Positions 1 through 8,102 of a stretch of DNA of 22,560 nucleotides are shown here, in pieces. The translations under genes and the position numbers were made by a program. Source of the stretch: JADJQU01 sp035490315 (GTDB lineage: Bacteria; Planctomycetota; UBA1135; GCA-002686595). Numbering within the stretch: the stretch's first letter is position 1; every line of letters begins with the position of its first letter. The stretch is taken from positions 1 through 22,560 of the forward strand of contig DATHET010000316.1 of assembly GCA_035490315.1 (NCBI GenBank), in the 5' to 3' direction. Under the pieces are notes generated by a model. The model was not told the origin of the DNA. It saw nothing but the letters and a program-made list of their open reading frames with translations, and did no database searches.

Positions 1-540
1 GCCTTCGATGACTTCCGCGGCGCTGAGGCCGGCGACCTTCAGGGCATTCTCGAAGCGGATGCGCGCGAACTCGATCCGACGCGCCAGGCGCGCTTCGGGC
101 TCGCGAGCCAGGATGATCATGGCGTCCACTTCGCTGCGGAATTGCTGAGCGAGGGTCACCCGCGTCCCAGCCTTTTCCGGGTTGGCGGGCTTGCGCCAGG
201 TCAACGGATCCGTGATCTCGAGGCCGGTTCCGGTCCCATCGAGCTCGATGGCGAGCTTGAGACAGCCTGCCGCGAAGCTGTCAGGATCCACGGCAAGCGC
301 GTCCAAACGCTTGTCGAGTTCGGCGTGTGTAATGAGCTTCTGGCCGCGCTCGCCCTTGGGCTGCTTGGCGCTGCGAAGATCGCGGACCGACGGATCCTTG
401 GTCATCGGCAGCCTGCGAGCCCGAGGGGATTCCCGACGGGGAACGGACGAATGGTCCGCGCGAGTGCTCGGAGCGTCCGCAGCGGCCCCCTGGGGGTCTG
501 TGTGCCTGCCTTTGCCGATTCTGGATTGACTGTGCCTCAT
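1..540 (-). CDS. N-terminal part of a possible sigma-70 family factor (cut by window edge)
   Basis: This is an open minus-strand frame of 180 codons with no stop, running off the left edge, so only the N-terminus is seen. I chose the ATG at 540 because GGGAGG lies about 10 nt upstream; the in-frame ATG at 405 has no such site. The first 45 residues are basic, low-complexity and probably disordered. The part nearest the window edge contains EARLARRIEFARIRFENAL, which resembles sigma-70 region 1.2, where a (L)A(R/K)RIE pattern is typical. Regions 2 to 4 would lie outside the window, so the family call is an inference from a short segment. It could instead be another helical DNA-binding protein. 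That the frame is coding is more certain than its function. Confidence 0.5.
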   Translation of the reverse strand, partial: MRHSQSRIGKGRHTDPQGAAADAPSTRADHSSVPRRESPRARRLPMTKDPSVRDLRSAKQPKGERGQKLITHAELDKRLDALAVDPDSFAAGCLKLAIELDGTGTGLEITDPLTWRKPANPEKAGTRVTLAQQFRSEVDAMIILAREPEARLARRIEFARIRFENALKVAGLSAAEVIEG

Positions 541-558
541 AGTGACCTACCCTCCCGT

Positions 559-582
559 AAGAGTCCGTGACTGCCGACTCTT
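559..582 (-). promoter_or_regulatory. Inverted repeat in the leader of the left-edge gene
   Basis: AAGAGTC and GACTCTT form a perfect 7-bp inverted repeat with a 10-nt loop. It ends a few bases upstream of the GGGAGG ribosome-binding site of the left-edge gene. It could be an operator or an RNA hairpin acting on translation. No function is shown by the sequence alone. Confidence 0.35.
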
Positions 583-823
583 GACCCTGTGTCCGCGAAA
601 CCCGGTCCATCGTGACGAGTCCAGGGCTGTCATTGCCCTAACCCATTGTGGTGGAACGACTTCCGTTGCAAGCCTGAAAGTGGCGAGCTTTGCGGTGCAG
701 ACTGCCGATCTGGCACCACTCCTTTTCACCCTCTGATACGCACGACAGAACGGCAGGACCCATGACGAGTTGGAAATTCGGCAGGTCTTACCTGCGGTTT
801 CCAACTAGCGATTGTTCAAACGA

Positions 824-861
824 CAGCGGGCCGCGCTTCCTTGGAAGCCCGCCGCCCGCTG
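824..861 (-). terminator. Hairpin terminator after acyl-CoA dehydrogenase
   Basis: CAGCGGGC and GCCCGCTG form a perfect 8-bp outer stem. Inside it GCTTCC-AA-GGAAGC forms a second stem. The hairpin begins about 19 nt past the stop of the acyl-CoA dehydrogenase, on the transcribed side. The T run that follows is short (TCGTTTG), so it is not a textbook intrinsic terminator, but position and stem strength fit one. Confidence 0.6.
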
Positions 862-880
862 CATTTCGCCGTGTCGAAGC

Positions 881-2137
881 TCAGGCCTTGACCGCCGGTG
901 TCGCTGCCGTCTTCGTCGCGCCGTCTTTGTAAGTCGCTTGTGACTCGGTCGGGATGAACTGCGCCAGGTGCTCGAGCTCCAGAGCTTCGCGGATCATGTG
1001 GCGCGCGATCACGAGGCGCTGGATCTGGTTGGTGCCTTCGTAGATCTGAAGGATCTTCGCGTCGCGGAAGAACTTGGCGATCGGGTAATCCTCCATGTAT
1101 CCGTAGCCGCCGAAGATCTGCACGGCGTCGGTCGCGACTTCCATGGCGACGTCGGTGGCGAAGCACTTGGCCATGGCGGCCTGCTTGCTGACCTTGTCGA
1201 CCTGGCCCTGGTCGATCGCGCCGGCGGCCGAATAGACCAGCCAGCGCGCGGCCTCGGTCTTCATCGCCATGTTGGCCAGCATCTGCTGGACCATCTGGAA
1301 GCTCGAGATCGGAGCGCCGAACTGGTTGCGGCGGTTGGAGTAGACGCTGGCGAGGTCCATCGCGCCCTGCGCGGCACCAACCGCCTGGGCGGCGACGCCG
1401 GGGCGGGCGAGGTCGAGGGTCATCATCGCGTGCTTGAAGCCCATGCCGGGCCGCTCGCCAATCAGATTCGACTTGGGAACCCGCACGTGGTCGAAGTGCG
1501 TCTCGACGACGGGCACGCAGCGGATCCCCATCTTGTCCTCGACCTTCTTGATCGTGAATCCGGGCGTGCCCTTCTCGACGATGATCGCGCTGATCCGGCG
1601 AGACTTCGAGGTCGGGTCCGTCACGCAGAAGACCGAGTAGATGTCGGCCACTCCGCCGTTGGTGGTCCACTTCTTCTCGCCGCAGATGACGTAATCGTCG
1701 CCGTCTTCCTCGGCGGTCACCGCCAGGCCGCCCGCGTCCGAGCCTGCGAATTTCTCCGAGAGACAGAAGGCGACGAACTTCTCGCCGCGCGCGATCTGCG
1801 GCAGCCAGCGCTGTTTCTGGGCTTCCGTGCCGCCGACGAGGATCGGGAAGGAGCCCAGGGCGTTGACCGCGAAGGCCACGCCGAAGCCGGAGTCCGCCTT
1901 GGCCAGCTCCTCGGTGACCATCGCCAGGGCCAGGATCCCGGCCTCGTGTCCGCCGTAGGCCTTGGGAACGAAGGTCTTGAACAGGCCGGCGTCGGCGACG
2001 GCGCGCGCTGCTTCCCAGTTGTATTCCTGGAGCTTGTCGTACTTGGCCGCCGCGGGGCGCACGTACTTGTCGGCGATCTCCCGCGCCTTCGCGGCGAGTT
2101 CCTTGGCCAGGTCGGTAAAAACGATGTTCTCGCGCAT
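881..2137 (-). CDS. Acyl-CoA dehydrogenase
   Basis: A flavoprotein of 418 aa that would oxidise an acyl-CoA to the trans-2-enoyl-CoA, passing electrons through FAD to an electron-transfer flavoprotein. The N-terminal helical domain, the middle beta domain (FCLSEKFAGSDAGG near 148-161, with the WTTNGG segment after it) and the C-terminal helical domain are all present. The catalytic base is expected at Glu367 in YEGTNQIQ, the position used by short/medium-chain and glutaryl-type enzymes. The family is usually about 380 aa; here about 25 extra residues at the C-terminus are Ala/Thr/Lys-rich. Substrate chain length cannot be read from the sequence. The ATG at 2137 has GGAG about 12 nt upstream. 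A TATACT -10-like box lies just upstream and a terminator follows, so it may be a single-gene unit. Confidence 0.93.
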   Translation of the reverse strand: MRENIVFTDLAKELAAKAREIADKYVRPAAAKYDKLQEYNWEAARAVADAGLFKTFVPKAYGGHEAGILALAMVTEELAKADSGFGVAFAVNALGSFPILVGGTEAQKQRWLPQIARGEKFVAFCLSEKFAGSDAGGLAVTAEEDGDDYVICGEKKWTTNGGVADIYSVFCVTDPTSKSRRISAIIVEKGTPGFTIKKVEDKMGIRCVPVVETHFDHVRVPKSNLIGERPGMGFKHAMMTLDLARPGVAAQAVGAAQGAMDLASVYSNRRNQFGAPISSFQMVQQMLANMAMKTEAARWLVYSAAGAIDQGQVDKVSKQAAMAKCFATDVAMEVATDAVQIFGGYGYMEDYPIAKFFRDAKILQIYEGTNQIQRLVIARHMIREALELEHLAQFIPTESQATYKDGATKTAATPAVKA

Positions 2138-2169
2138 GTCCGGGCTGCTCCAGCTGGGTGGAAGCGCGC

Positions 2170-2175
2170 AGTATA
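2170..2175 (-). promoter_or_regulatory. Possible -10 box of the acyl-CoA dehydrogenase
   Basis: TATACT on the minus strand matches the sigma-70 -10 consensus at five of six bases and stands out in a GC-rich gap. It would place a start site about 25 nt before the ATG at 2137. No good -35 element lies 16-18 bp upstream, so the call is tentative. Confidence 0.35.
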
Positions 2176-2233
2176 GCGAGAGCGGCCGACAGGCTGGCCG
2201 AAGTGGCGCGGCAAATCGCGCGAAGCCCGCGGC

Positions 2234-3982
2234 TCAGCGCTGAGCCATGGTTTCCGAAGGTTCGATGGGCAGTCCCATCGAGAGCCCGATGCGCAGGGTG
2301 CGACCCTCGGCGCCGAGGTGCAGCGTCAAGGACTGCGGATCCAGTGCGTGCATGCTGGCCTCCCCGGGCTGCTTGAGCTTGGCCACGGGTCCCGACAAGG
2401 CGCTCCACTGCGCCCCCCAGTCCTCGCGATCCTGGGTCCAGCGCGCCAGATCCAGGCGCAAGACGGCGGCAGCCCTGGCGGTGCCGAGATGCTCGAGCGC
2501 CGCGCGCACGTCCGGCGGAGTCAGATCCTTGTCTTCCTTGGCCCACAGCAGGGTGCGCCGGTACCAGGCATCGTCGTTGCCGATCGCGATCAAGCCGCGC
2601 TGATCGAAGCTCGTGATCCGCACGCGCACGGAATCGGCTCCGAACAGCGACCGCGCCACGCCGTCGAGGCGTGTCTGGATGGCGGGAAGGTCATCGGCGC
2701 GCTCGCCCGAGAGGGCGCACATCGAGACCGCGTCGAAGTGGACCACCAGGTCCTCGACTTCGACACCCTCGAAGGTCGTGACCTGCTTCGACTGCACCGC
2801 CACGCCGAGGGCGCTGCGCGAGAAGAGCTCGAGTGTCGAGGCCAGGTTGCGGGCGAAGGCGGGGTCATCGGAAGCGCGCACGTGGAGGGCGAAATGCGAC
2901 TCGCCCGCGGAGAGTGATCCCGAAACGGCGGCGATCGAGCCGAACTGGGATGCGAAGCTCTCGAGCAGCCCTGCCATCCGCTCGCGATCGGCTTCGGAAT
3001 CGCTGAGCAGCCTCGCCAGGCGATCCGCGAGCACGCTCGGATCGCAGCCTCCGAGCAGGGCGATGGTGTCCGAGGCGACGAGCGAGCGCGCGAAGGGCGT
3101 CAGATCCACGGCATCGGTGGCCGTCCAGCCGGCGAGAATGCCGGCTTCGCGCGTGTCGACCGCGCAATCCAGCTGCAGGCGGTCGTCACCGATCGCCACC
3201 GAGATGTCGAGCTGGCGCCCGACGGCCATCGCGTAGAGCAGGGGATCGGAGACCTCCTGGAACCAGGCGGTGAGCTGTGGATCGAGGGGGAAGGCGGCCT
3301 TGGCTTCAGGGCTCTCGCTGGCGAGGGCGGCAAGCACCAGGCGGACCTGGGAGCCGTAGCGTCGATCGAGTCGAGTGAGATCGATGCGCGCCGAGATCGG
3401 ACGGTCGGGCAGATCGACCGCCAGGGCCACGGGTTCCCGCGGCCGCTCGTAACTCGGAGAGTTCGTGACGGCGAGGTAGCTGCCGTCGAACACGGGCTGG
3501 GGCATGCGCGCGGAAATCTGGAGCGAGCGCTTGTAGCTGACCACGTCGCGCAGGGGCAGCACGAAGGTGAACTCTGGCGCGCCGTCCTGCGGGAAGGTGA
3601 CCGCGATGCCGATGGGCTGGTGAGGCACCACATGCCTCTCGTCCCCCGGAATCATGTGGTGCAGCCCGCGTCGCAGCTCGTCGAGCTGCCTGCCGATGCT
3701 CGAGTGGGCTCGCGCCAGGCGCGTCAGCAAGGCCTCGCACTGGGCCAGCGACTGCAGCTGGACGTAGATCGCGGTGTTCGGCGGGATCAGCTTCGCGATG
3801 TGCGTGGGAGCGCCGCTGAAGTCGAGCTCGGCTTCGGCCTGTCCCGGAGCGCCCTTGCCGGCCTTTTCAGCTGCGGCTGCTGTCGCGCCGGCGGCCGGCG
3901 CCGCCTTTTCCTTGGTTCCGCAGGCGAAGAGCAGCGCGGGGAGGATCAGCGCAAGGGATACGAAACTGCGAGCAAGGGACAT
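2234..3982 (-). CDS. Large lipoprotein of unknown function
   Basis: A 582-aa protein with a lipoprotein signal peptide: basic start, hydrophobic core and LFAC ending in Cys21, so it should be lipidated and face the periplasm. Residues 22-55 are an Ala/Gly/Lys-rich linker. The rest is a long soluble alpha/beta chain with no motif I can name. The segment after the linker (around THIAKLIPPNTAIYVQLQSL) resembles the start of DUF3352-type envelope proteins, but that is only an impression. It follows the methyltransferase gene by 84 nt on the same strand and could share its transcript, although an inverted repeat lies between them. No catalytic residue pattern was recognised. Coding status is well supported by length and signal peptide; function is not known. 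Confidence 0.8.
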   Translation of the reverse strand: MSLARSFVSLALILPALLFACGTKEKAAPAAGATAAAAEKAGKGAPGQAEAELDFSGAPTHIAKLIPPNTAIYVQLQSLAQCEALLTRLARAHSSIGRQLDELRRGLHHMIPGDERHVVPHQPIGIAVTFPQDGAPEFTFVLPLRDVVSYKRSLQISARMPQPVFDGSYLAVTNSPSYERPREPVALAVDLPDRPISARIDLTRLDRRYGSQVRLVLAALASESPEAKAAFPLDPQLTAWFQEVSDPLLYAMAVGRQLDISVAIGDDRLQLDCAVDTREAGILAGWTATDAVDLTPFARSLVASDTIALLGGCDPSVLADRLARLLSDSEADRERMAGLLESFASQFGSIAAVSGSLSAGESHFALHVRASDDPAFARNLASTLELFSRSALGVAVQSKQVTTFEGVEVEDLVVHFDAVSMCALSGERADDLPAIQTRLDGVARSLFGADSVRVRITSFDQRGLIAIGNDDAWYRRTLLWAKEDKDLTPPDVRAALEHLGTARAAAVLRLDLARWTQDREDWGAQWSALSGPVAKLKQPGEASMHALDPQSLTLHLGAEGRTLRIGLSMGLPIEPSETMAQR

Positions 3983-4031
3983 GCTGATGGCACTTTCGGC
4001 AGCCCGCGGGTGACGAACTTGAGCCCGGCCC

Positions 4032-4050
4032 GGATCTTTTTTCCAGATCC
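4032..4050. repeat. Inverted repeat between methyltransferase and lipoprotein genes
   Basis: GGATCT and AGATCC form a 6-bp stem around a loop holding six T on the plus strand (six A on the minus). GC-rich arms (GCCCGG / GGGCCGG) lie on both sides and can add a few pairs. It starts about 17 nt past the methyltransferase stop. It may weaken read-through into the lipoprotein gene, but lacks a U tract in the right direction. Confidence 0.35.
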
Positions 4051-4066
4051 TGCGGCCCGGCCTGGA

Positions 4067-4804
4067 TCAGTGCCGCGCCGTGATCACCATGCGCGGAGAT
4101 TCGGGGCCGAAGGGCCGGCCGTCGAAGTCGCCGTGGACCGTCTCGACGCGCAACCCCCGGCCCGCGAGCAGCGATCGCATCTCGATTTCCTCGTAAAGAC
4201 GCACGTCCTCGCGCCAGCGCCGGATTCCGCTCTCGGGCAGGCGCAGCTCGACCTCCTTGGTCACCCGCCGGCCGCCATCGGCGAGGGTGCGCGTCTCGCG
4301 GACCAGGAAATCCTGGCCCTCGCGCGAGGACTGGGAGCGCAGATTGGCGCGCACGAAAGCCGGGTTCATGAGATCGAGAATCGCGATCGCCCCCGGTTTC
4401 TGCACGCGCGCGATCTCGGACAGCATGCGCGCGTCGCCGAGCTCGCCGAAGTAGCCGAAGGACGAGAAGAGATTGACCACGCCGTCGAAGCTCCCGCGGT
4501 GGAAGGGCAGGGCCGCCGCGTCGCCGCGGAGCAATCGGCCGTCGAGCAGCGAGCCGTTCTCGAGCGTGCGCGCTTCGAGCAAGAGCTCCATCGAAAGGTC
4601 GAGGCCGACCGCGTCGAGCCCGCGCTCGCGCATCGCCAGCGTGTGGCGTCCGAACCCGCAGCAGAGATCGAGCACGCGGCCCTGGAGCCCGTGGCCGATC
4701 AGGAAGCCGACCTCGTCGCGCGCGCTGGCCACGTCGCGGTGCGCGTATACCCGCCGGTAGTCCGAGCGGAAGGCTTCGACGTACCAGCGCTCGAGCGAGC
4801 TCAC
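4067..4804 (-). CDS. Class I SAM-dependent methyltransferase
   Basis: A 245-aa protein with the Rossmann-type methyltransferase fold. Motif I is VLDLCCGFGRH at residues 44-54, which binds S-adenosylmethionine. The acidic residue for the ribose is Asp69 in VGLDLS. A FDGVVNLFSSFGYF segment near 104-117 fits motif IV and the following strand. It looks like the Methyltransf_11/25 group. The acceptor substrate cannot be told: small molecule, lipid or protein are all possible. The gene starts 13 nt after the stop of the small lipoprotein gene, so the two are probably co-transcribed and possibly translationally linked. No signal peptide; cytoplasmic. Confidence 0.85.
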   Translation of the reverse strand: MSSLERWYVEAFRSDYRRVYAHRDVASARDEVGFLIGHGLQGRVLDLCCGFGRHTLAMRERGLDAVGLDLSMELLLEARTLENGSLLDGRLLRGDAAALPFHRGSFDGVVNLFSSFGYFGELGDARMLSEIARVQKPGAIAILDLMNPAFVRANLRSQSSREGQDFLVRETRTLADGGRRVTKEVELRLPESGIRRWREDVRLYEEIEMRSLLAGRGLRVETVHGDFDGRPFGPESPRMVITARH

Positions 4805-4817
4805 GTCCGCTGCGCTC

Positions 4818-5306
4818 TCAGGGGAGCTTGAGCGTCAGGACGTAATCCGACTTGCCGCCGACATAGGGAGCTGCCGCATCGGCAACCGTCGGCACGTCGA
4901 CCGTCGCGCCCAGCTTGTAGCAGGCGTAGACCTCGCACTCGACCGAGGGCGCTTGCCCCGGAGCCGAGTTGAACATGACGGCTTGCGGAAGCTTGGGGTC
5001 GAGCTCGAAGCTCAAGCGTTTCGCGCCCTCGGGTGTCTTCTCGAACGTCGCTCCCTCCAGGGGATACTTGCGCGACATCCACGGCGCCTTGATGCCTTTG
5101 GGGCGGACGCTCACGAACAACGTGCCCGTGGGTGCCTCGAATTGCGCACCTTCGAGGATCACCGTGCCTTTGACACCCGCTGCCGAGGGCGCCTGGGGCG
5201 CTTGCGTCGCGGGAGCATCGATCGGCTGCGGAGAGTCGCCACAACCGGCGAGTTGAAGGGCGAGGAACAAGGGGACGGCCGCCGTGAGCGCTGATCGGAT
5301 CTTCAT
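4818..5306 (-). CDS. Small lipoprotein of unknown function
   Basis: A 162-aa protein. The start at 5306 (MKIRSAL) is chosen because it begins a clean lipoprotein signal peptide ending in LAGC with Cys22. The much longer open frame upstream runs antisense through dgt and is not credible as coding. Residues 23-45 are an Ala/Pro/Gln linker. The mature part (GVKGTVILEGAQFEAPTG and on) reads like an all-beta domain and has two cysteines in a CEVYACYK segment. This pattern recalls periplasmic domains that follow a cytochrome or carrier assembly gene, but no family could be named. It is the first gene of a minus-strand run with the methyltransferase, and is divergent from dgt. Confidence 0.75.
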   Translation of the reverse strand: MKIRSALTAAVPLFLALQLAGCGDSPQPIDAPATQAPQAPSAAGVKGTVILEGAQFEAPTGTLFVSVRPKGIKAPWMSRKYPLEGATFEKTPEGAKRLSFELDPKLPQAVMFNSAPGQAPSVECEVYACYKLGATVDVPTVADAAAPYVGGKSDYVLTLKLP

Positions 5307-5426
5307 GATGGAGCGTGAGCATACGCTGGCTCGAGCCCGCGATCGAATCCAGGCGGTCGAGACAGAAGGAAAATGCGCGCGCTGCTGGCCGTGCTCGCCG
5401 CCGCGCACCACACTCTGGTCCCCGCA

Positions 5427-6599
5427 ATGAGCCGACACCACCCGCTGTTCGATCGACGCGCGAAGGAAGCCCGCGAGGAACGCGACCTGGCTCCCTACGC
5501 CCTGCACAGCGTCAGGTCGCGCGGCCGCAGCTTCCACGAGGAAGATGACGATCTGCGCACCTGCTGGGAGCGCGACCGCGACCGCATCGTGCATTGCACG
5601 GGATTCCGGCGCTTGATGTACAAGACCCAGGTCTTCGTCAACTCCGAGGGCGATCATTTCCGCACGCGCATGTCGCACTCGCTCGAGGTCGCGCAGGTGG
5701 CGCGCAGCGTCGGCAATGCCCTGGCGCTCAACGAGCCCTTCTGCGAAGCCCTGGCCCTGTGCCACGACATCGGCCACCCGCCCTTCGGCCACCGCGGCGA
5801 GGCGGCCCTCGACGAGTTGATGCGCGACCACGGCGGTTTCCGCCACAATTTCCAGGTGCTGCGCGTCGTCGATCGCCTCGAGCGGCGCAGCCCCGAGTAT
5901 CCGGGCTTGAACCTGACGCGCGAGATCCGCGAGTCGCTGCTCAAGCACGAGAAGGACGCGGATTGGCCGGCGGAATTCCGTCCGCGGCCTTCGCGGCCCT
6001 ACCTCGAGGCCCAGGTGGTCGACCTCGCCGATTCGACCGCGTACCTGATGCACGACCTCGAGGACGGGCTCGCGGCGAAAATGTTCAGCGAGGCGGTGCT
6101 CGCCGAAGAAGTCGAATTGTGGCGCGGCGCGAGCGAATCGGTCGAGCTGCGCCATCCCGGTTTCCTGACCGCGACCAGCGACACGAAGTTGCGCGTCAAG
6201 CGCGTGACCAACGAGCTCTTGAAGATCGCGATCAACGATCTGATCGAGACCACGTCGCAGCGTCTGGAGCGGCTCGACCTGCGCGACGCCCAGGCAGCGC
6301 GCAACCACGACGCGCTGATCGTCGACCACTCCGAGGCCATCGGCGCCGAGGTCGCGGATCTGACCAAGTTCCTCTACCGGCGCTTCTACCACCACCCGCA
6401 CCTCCAGGAGCTGACCGCCCATGCGCAGCAGATCCTCGCGGCGCTGTTCGCGGCCTATGTCGCGGCTCCGAAGGAAATGGCGCCGTGGTACCAGCAGTGG
6501 ATCGAGCGCGCGGGTCTCGAGCGCGCGGTGTGCGACTACCTCGCGGGCATGACGGACCGATTCGCCGAGCAGGAATTCGCGCGCTTGAAGGGTTCCTGA
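5427..6599 (+). CDS. dgt: dGTP triphosphohydrolase-like HD protein
   Basis: An HD-domain phosphohydrolase of 390 aa that would cleave dNTPs, typically dGTP, to the nucleoside and triphosphate, in the cytoplasm. Metal-binding residues are visible: His84 in TRMSHSLEVAQ, His113-Asp114 in CHDIGHPPFGH, and Asp202 in DLADSTAY. The LAPYALHS...SRGR segment near the start is typical of the family. I chose the ATG at 5427 because the protein then begins as relatives do. An in-frame ATG at 5373 has an AGAAGGA stretch just ahead of it, but adds 18 hydrophobic residues that would make an unlikely N-terminus, so it is the alternative. It is divergent from the small lipoprotein and followed 3 nt later by the fucosidase gene. 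Confidence 0.9.
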   Translation: MSRHHPLFDRRAKEAREERDLAPYALHSVRSRGRSFHEEDDDLRTCWERDRDRIVHCTGFRRLMYKTQVFVNSEGDHFRTRMSHSLEVAQVARSVGNALALNEPFCEALALCHDIGHPPFGHRGEAALDELMRDHGGFRHNFQVLRVVDRLERRSPEYPGLNLTREIRESLLKHEKDADWPAEFRPRPSRPYLEAQVVDLADSTAYLMHDLEDGLAAKMFSEAVLAEEVELWRGASESVELRHPGFLTATSDTKLRVKRVTNELLKIAINDLIETTSQRLERLDLRDAQAARNHDALIVDHSEAIGAEVADLTKFLYRRFYHHPHLQELTAHAQQILAALFAAYVAAPKEMAPWYQQWIERAGLERAVCDYLAGMTDRFAEQEFARLKGS

Positions 6600-6602
6600 G
6601 AG

Positions 6603-8093
6603 GTGGTGAGCTCGCCGCTCCGACGGCTGCTGGTCGTGGCCGCGCTGGCGAACGGCGCATGCGCTCCGATCGCCGGCTCGGTCGCGGAACCCGCTCGAGC
6701 GCCGGAGACTTCAGGTCCTGCACCGCTGATGCCCGTTCCAAAGCCGCGCCAGCAGGCCTGGCAGGAGCTGGAGTACTACGCCTTCGTGCACTTCAACATG
6801 AACACCTTCACCGGCCGCGAGTGGGGCGACGGCAGCGAGTCGCCGGCTCTGTTCGCTCCCACCGCGCTCGACTGCCGCCAATGGGCGCGCGTCGCGAAGA
6901 GCGCCGGGATGAAGGGCATCATCCTGACCGCGAAGCACCACGACGGTTTCTGTCTCTGGCCTTCGAAGCTCAGCGAGCACACCGTCGCGCATTCTCCCTG
7001 GCGCGAGGGCCAGGGCGACGTGGTGCGCGAACTGAGCGAAGCTTGCCGCGAGGCAGGTCTCTTGATGGGTGTGTATCTCTCGCCCTGGGACCGCAACTCC
7101 GCCGTCTACGGAGATTCGCCGAAGTACAACGACTACTACGCGGCGCAACTCGAGGAGCTGCTCTCGGGCTACGGCGAGATCTTCGAGGTCTGGTGGGACG
7201 GAGCCTGCGGCGAGGGACCGAATGGAAAACGCCAGGTGTACGACTTCGAGCACTTCACGCAGATCGTCCGCCGACTGCAGCCGAATGCGGTGATCTTTTC
7301 GGACATCGGTCCCGACATCCGTTGGGTCGGCAATGAGTCGGGCTTCGCCGGCGAGACTTGCTGGTCGATGCTGCGCACCGAGGGCTTCGCGCGCGGGATC
7401 GGCGCGCCGCCGACGAGTTCCTTGAACGAAGGAGACGTCTCGGGACCCAACTGGGTGCCTGCTGAGTGCGACGTCTCGATCCGTCCGGGCTGGTATTACC
7501 ACGCGGAGCAGGATGGCGAGGTGAAGTCCCTCGATCACCTGTTCGATCTCTACGAGCGCTCGGTCGGACACAACGGCTCGCTGCTGCTCAACCTGCCGGT
7601 CGACCGGCGCGGCCTGGTGCACGAGAACGATGCGGCGCGGCTCGTCGAGCTGCGACAGCGGATCGAAGGCACGTACGGCGTCGACCTGGCGCGCGGTGCT
7701 CGGACGTCCGCGAGCGAGACGCGCGGCAATGGCACGCGCTTCGCGGCGGAGAAGCTCGTCGACGGCGATCCGAAAACTTTCTGGGCCGCGAACGACGGCG
7801 CGACGAGCGCGATCTTGACTCTCGAGCTAGCGCAGCCCGTGCTCATCGAGCGCGTCGTGCTGCGCGAACCGATCGCGCTCGGCCAGCGCGTGGCGAGATT
7901 CTTCGTCGAAGGCCGCGTCGACGGCGCATGGCGTAGGATCGGCGAGGGCACGACGATCGGCAACAAGCGCATCCTCCGCACCCCTGCCCTGGTGATGGAC
8001 GCCGTGCGCTTGACGATCGAGGAATCGCGCGCGGCTCCCGCGATCTCCGCTTTCGAGCTCGCGGCCCTGCCGCGGAAGACTCTCGCGCGCTGA
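6603..8093 (+). CDS. GH29 alpha-L-fucosidase with C-terminal discoidin-like domain
   Basis: A 496-aa exported glycoside hydrolase that would release alpha-L-fucose from glycans. It starts with GTG (6603 or the next codon 6606), 3 nt after the dgt stop, with GAGAGG as ribosome-binding site inside the dgt stop region. An N-terminal hydrophobic segment ends at Cys20, but Asn at -3 makes a poor lipobox; it may be a plain signal peptide. The GH29 domain covers about 40-360: YYAFVHFNMNTFT, AKHHDGFCLW and EVWWDGA, where Asp199 is the expected nucleophile. The acid/base residue varies in this family and was not assigned. About 370-490 looks like an F5/8 type C (CBM32-like) domain. Its pairing with dgt has no obvious metabolic sense. 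Confidence 0.9.
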   Translation: MVSSPLRRLLVVAALANGACAPIAGSVAEPARAPETSGPAPLMPVPKPRQQAWQELEYYAFVHFNMNTFTGREWGDGSESPALFAPTALDCRQWARVAKSAGMKGIILTAKHHDGFCLWPSKLSEHTVAHSPWREGQGDVVRELSEACREAGLLMGVYLSPWDRNSAVYGDSPKYNDYYAAQLEELLSGYGEIFEVWWDGACGEGPNGKRQVYDFEHFTQIVRRLQPNAVIFSDIGPDIRWVGNESGFAGETCWSMLRTEGFARGIGAPPTSSLNEGDVSGPNWVPAECDVSIRPGWYYHAEQDGEVKSLDHLFDLYERSVGHNGSLLLNLPVDRRGLVHENDAARLVELRQRIEGTYGVDLARGARTSASETRGNGTRFAAEKLVDGDPKTFWAANDGATSAILTLELAQPVLIERVVLREPIALGQRVARFFVEGRVDGAWRRIGEGTTIGNKRILRTPALVMDAVRLTIEESRAAPAISAFELAALPRKTLAR

Positions 8094-8102
8094 CCGCGCG
8101 GC

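Larger units (their letters stand above)
541..880. other. Intergenic region of 340 bp
   Basis: This gap lies between the divided ends of two minus-strand genes. It holds a hairpin terminator for the acyl-CoA dehydrogenase near its right end and a 7-bp inverted repeat close to the start of the left gene. Short open frames cross it in several phases, but none has a recognisable protein or a convincing start. No clear -35/-10 pair was found for the left gene. Confidence 0.6.

Noticed and set aside
700..740. Possible sigma-54 site (TGGCAC near 713)
   Set aside because: The TTGC half at the required spacing is missing, and no gene is positioned to use it.
542..932. Short frames in the left gap (64, 80 and 85 codons)
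   Set aside because: They overlap the terminator or one another in different phases and show no recognisable protein or ribosome-binding site.
968..2176. 402-codon plus-strand frame antisense to the acyl-CoA dehydrogenase
   Set aside because: Low-complexity His/Asp/Leu-rich translation mirrors the codons of the real gene; no motif or start signal.
816..2546. Very long minus-strand open frame over the acyl-CoA dehydrogenase
   Set aside because: Its Arg/Gly/Ala-rich translation is typical of the shadow of a GC-rich gene; the true gene is in another frame with full family motifs.
4818..6422. 534-codon extension of the small lipoprotein through dgt
   Set aside because: The upstream part is antisense to dgt; the lipoprotein signal peptide at 5306 marks the real start.
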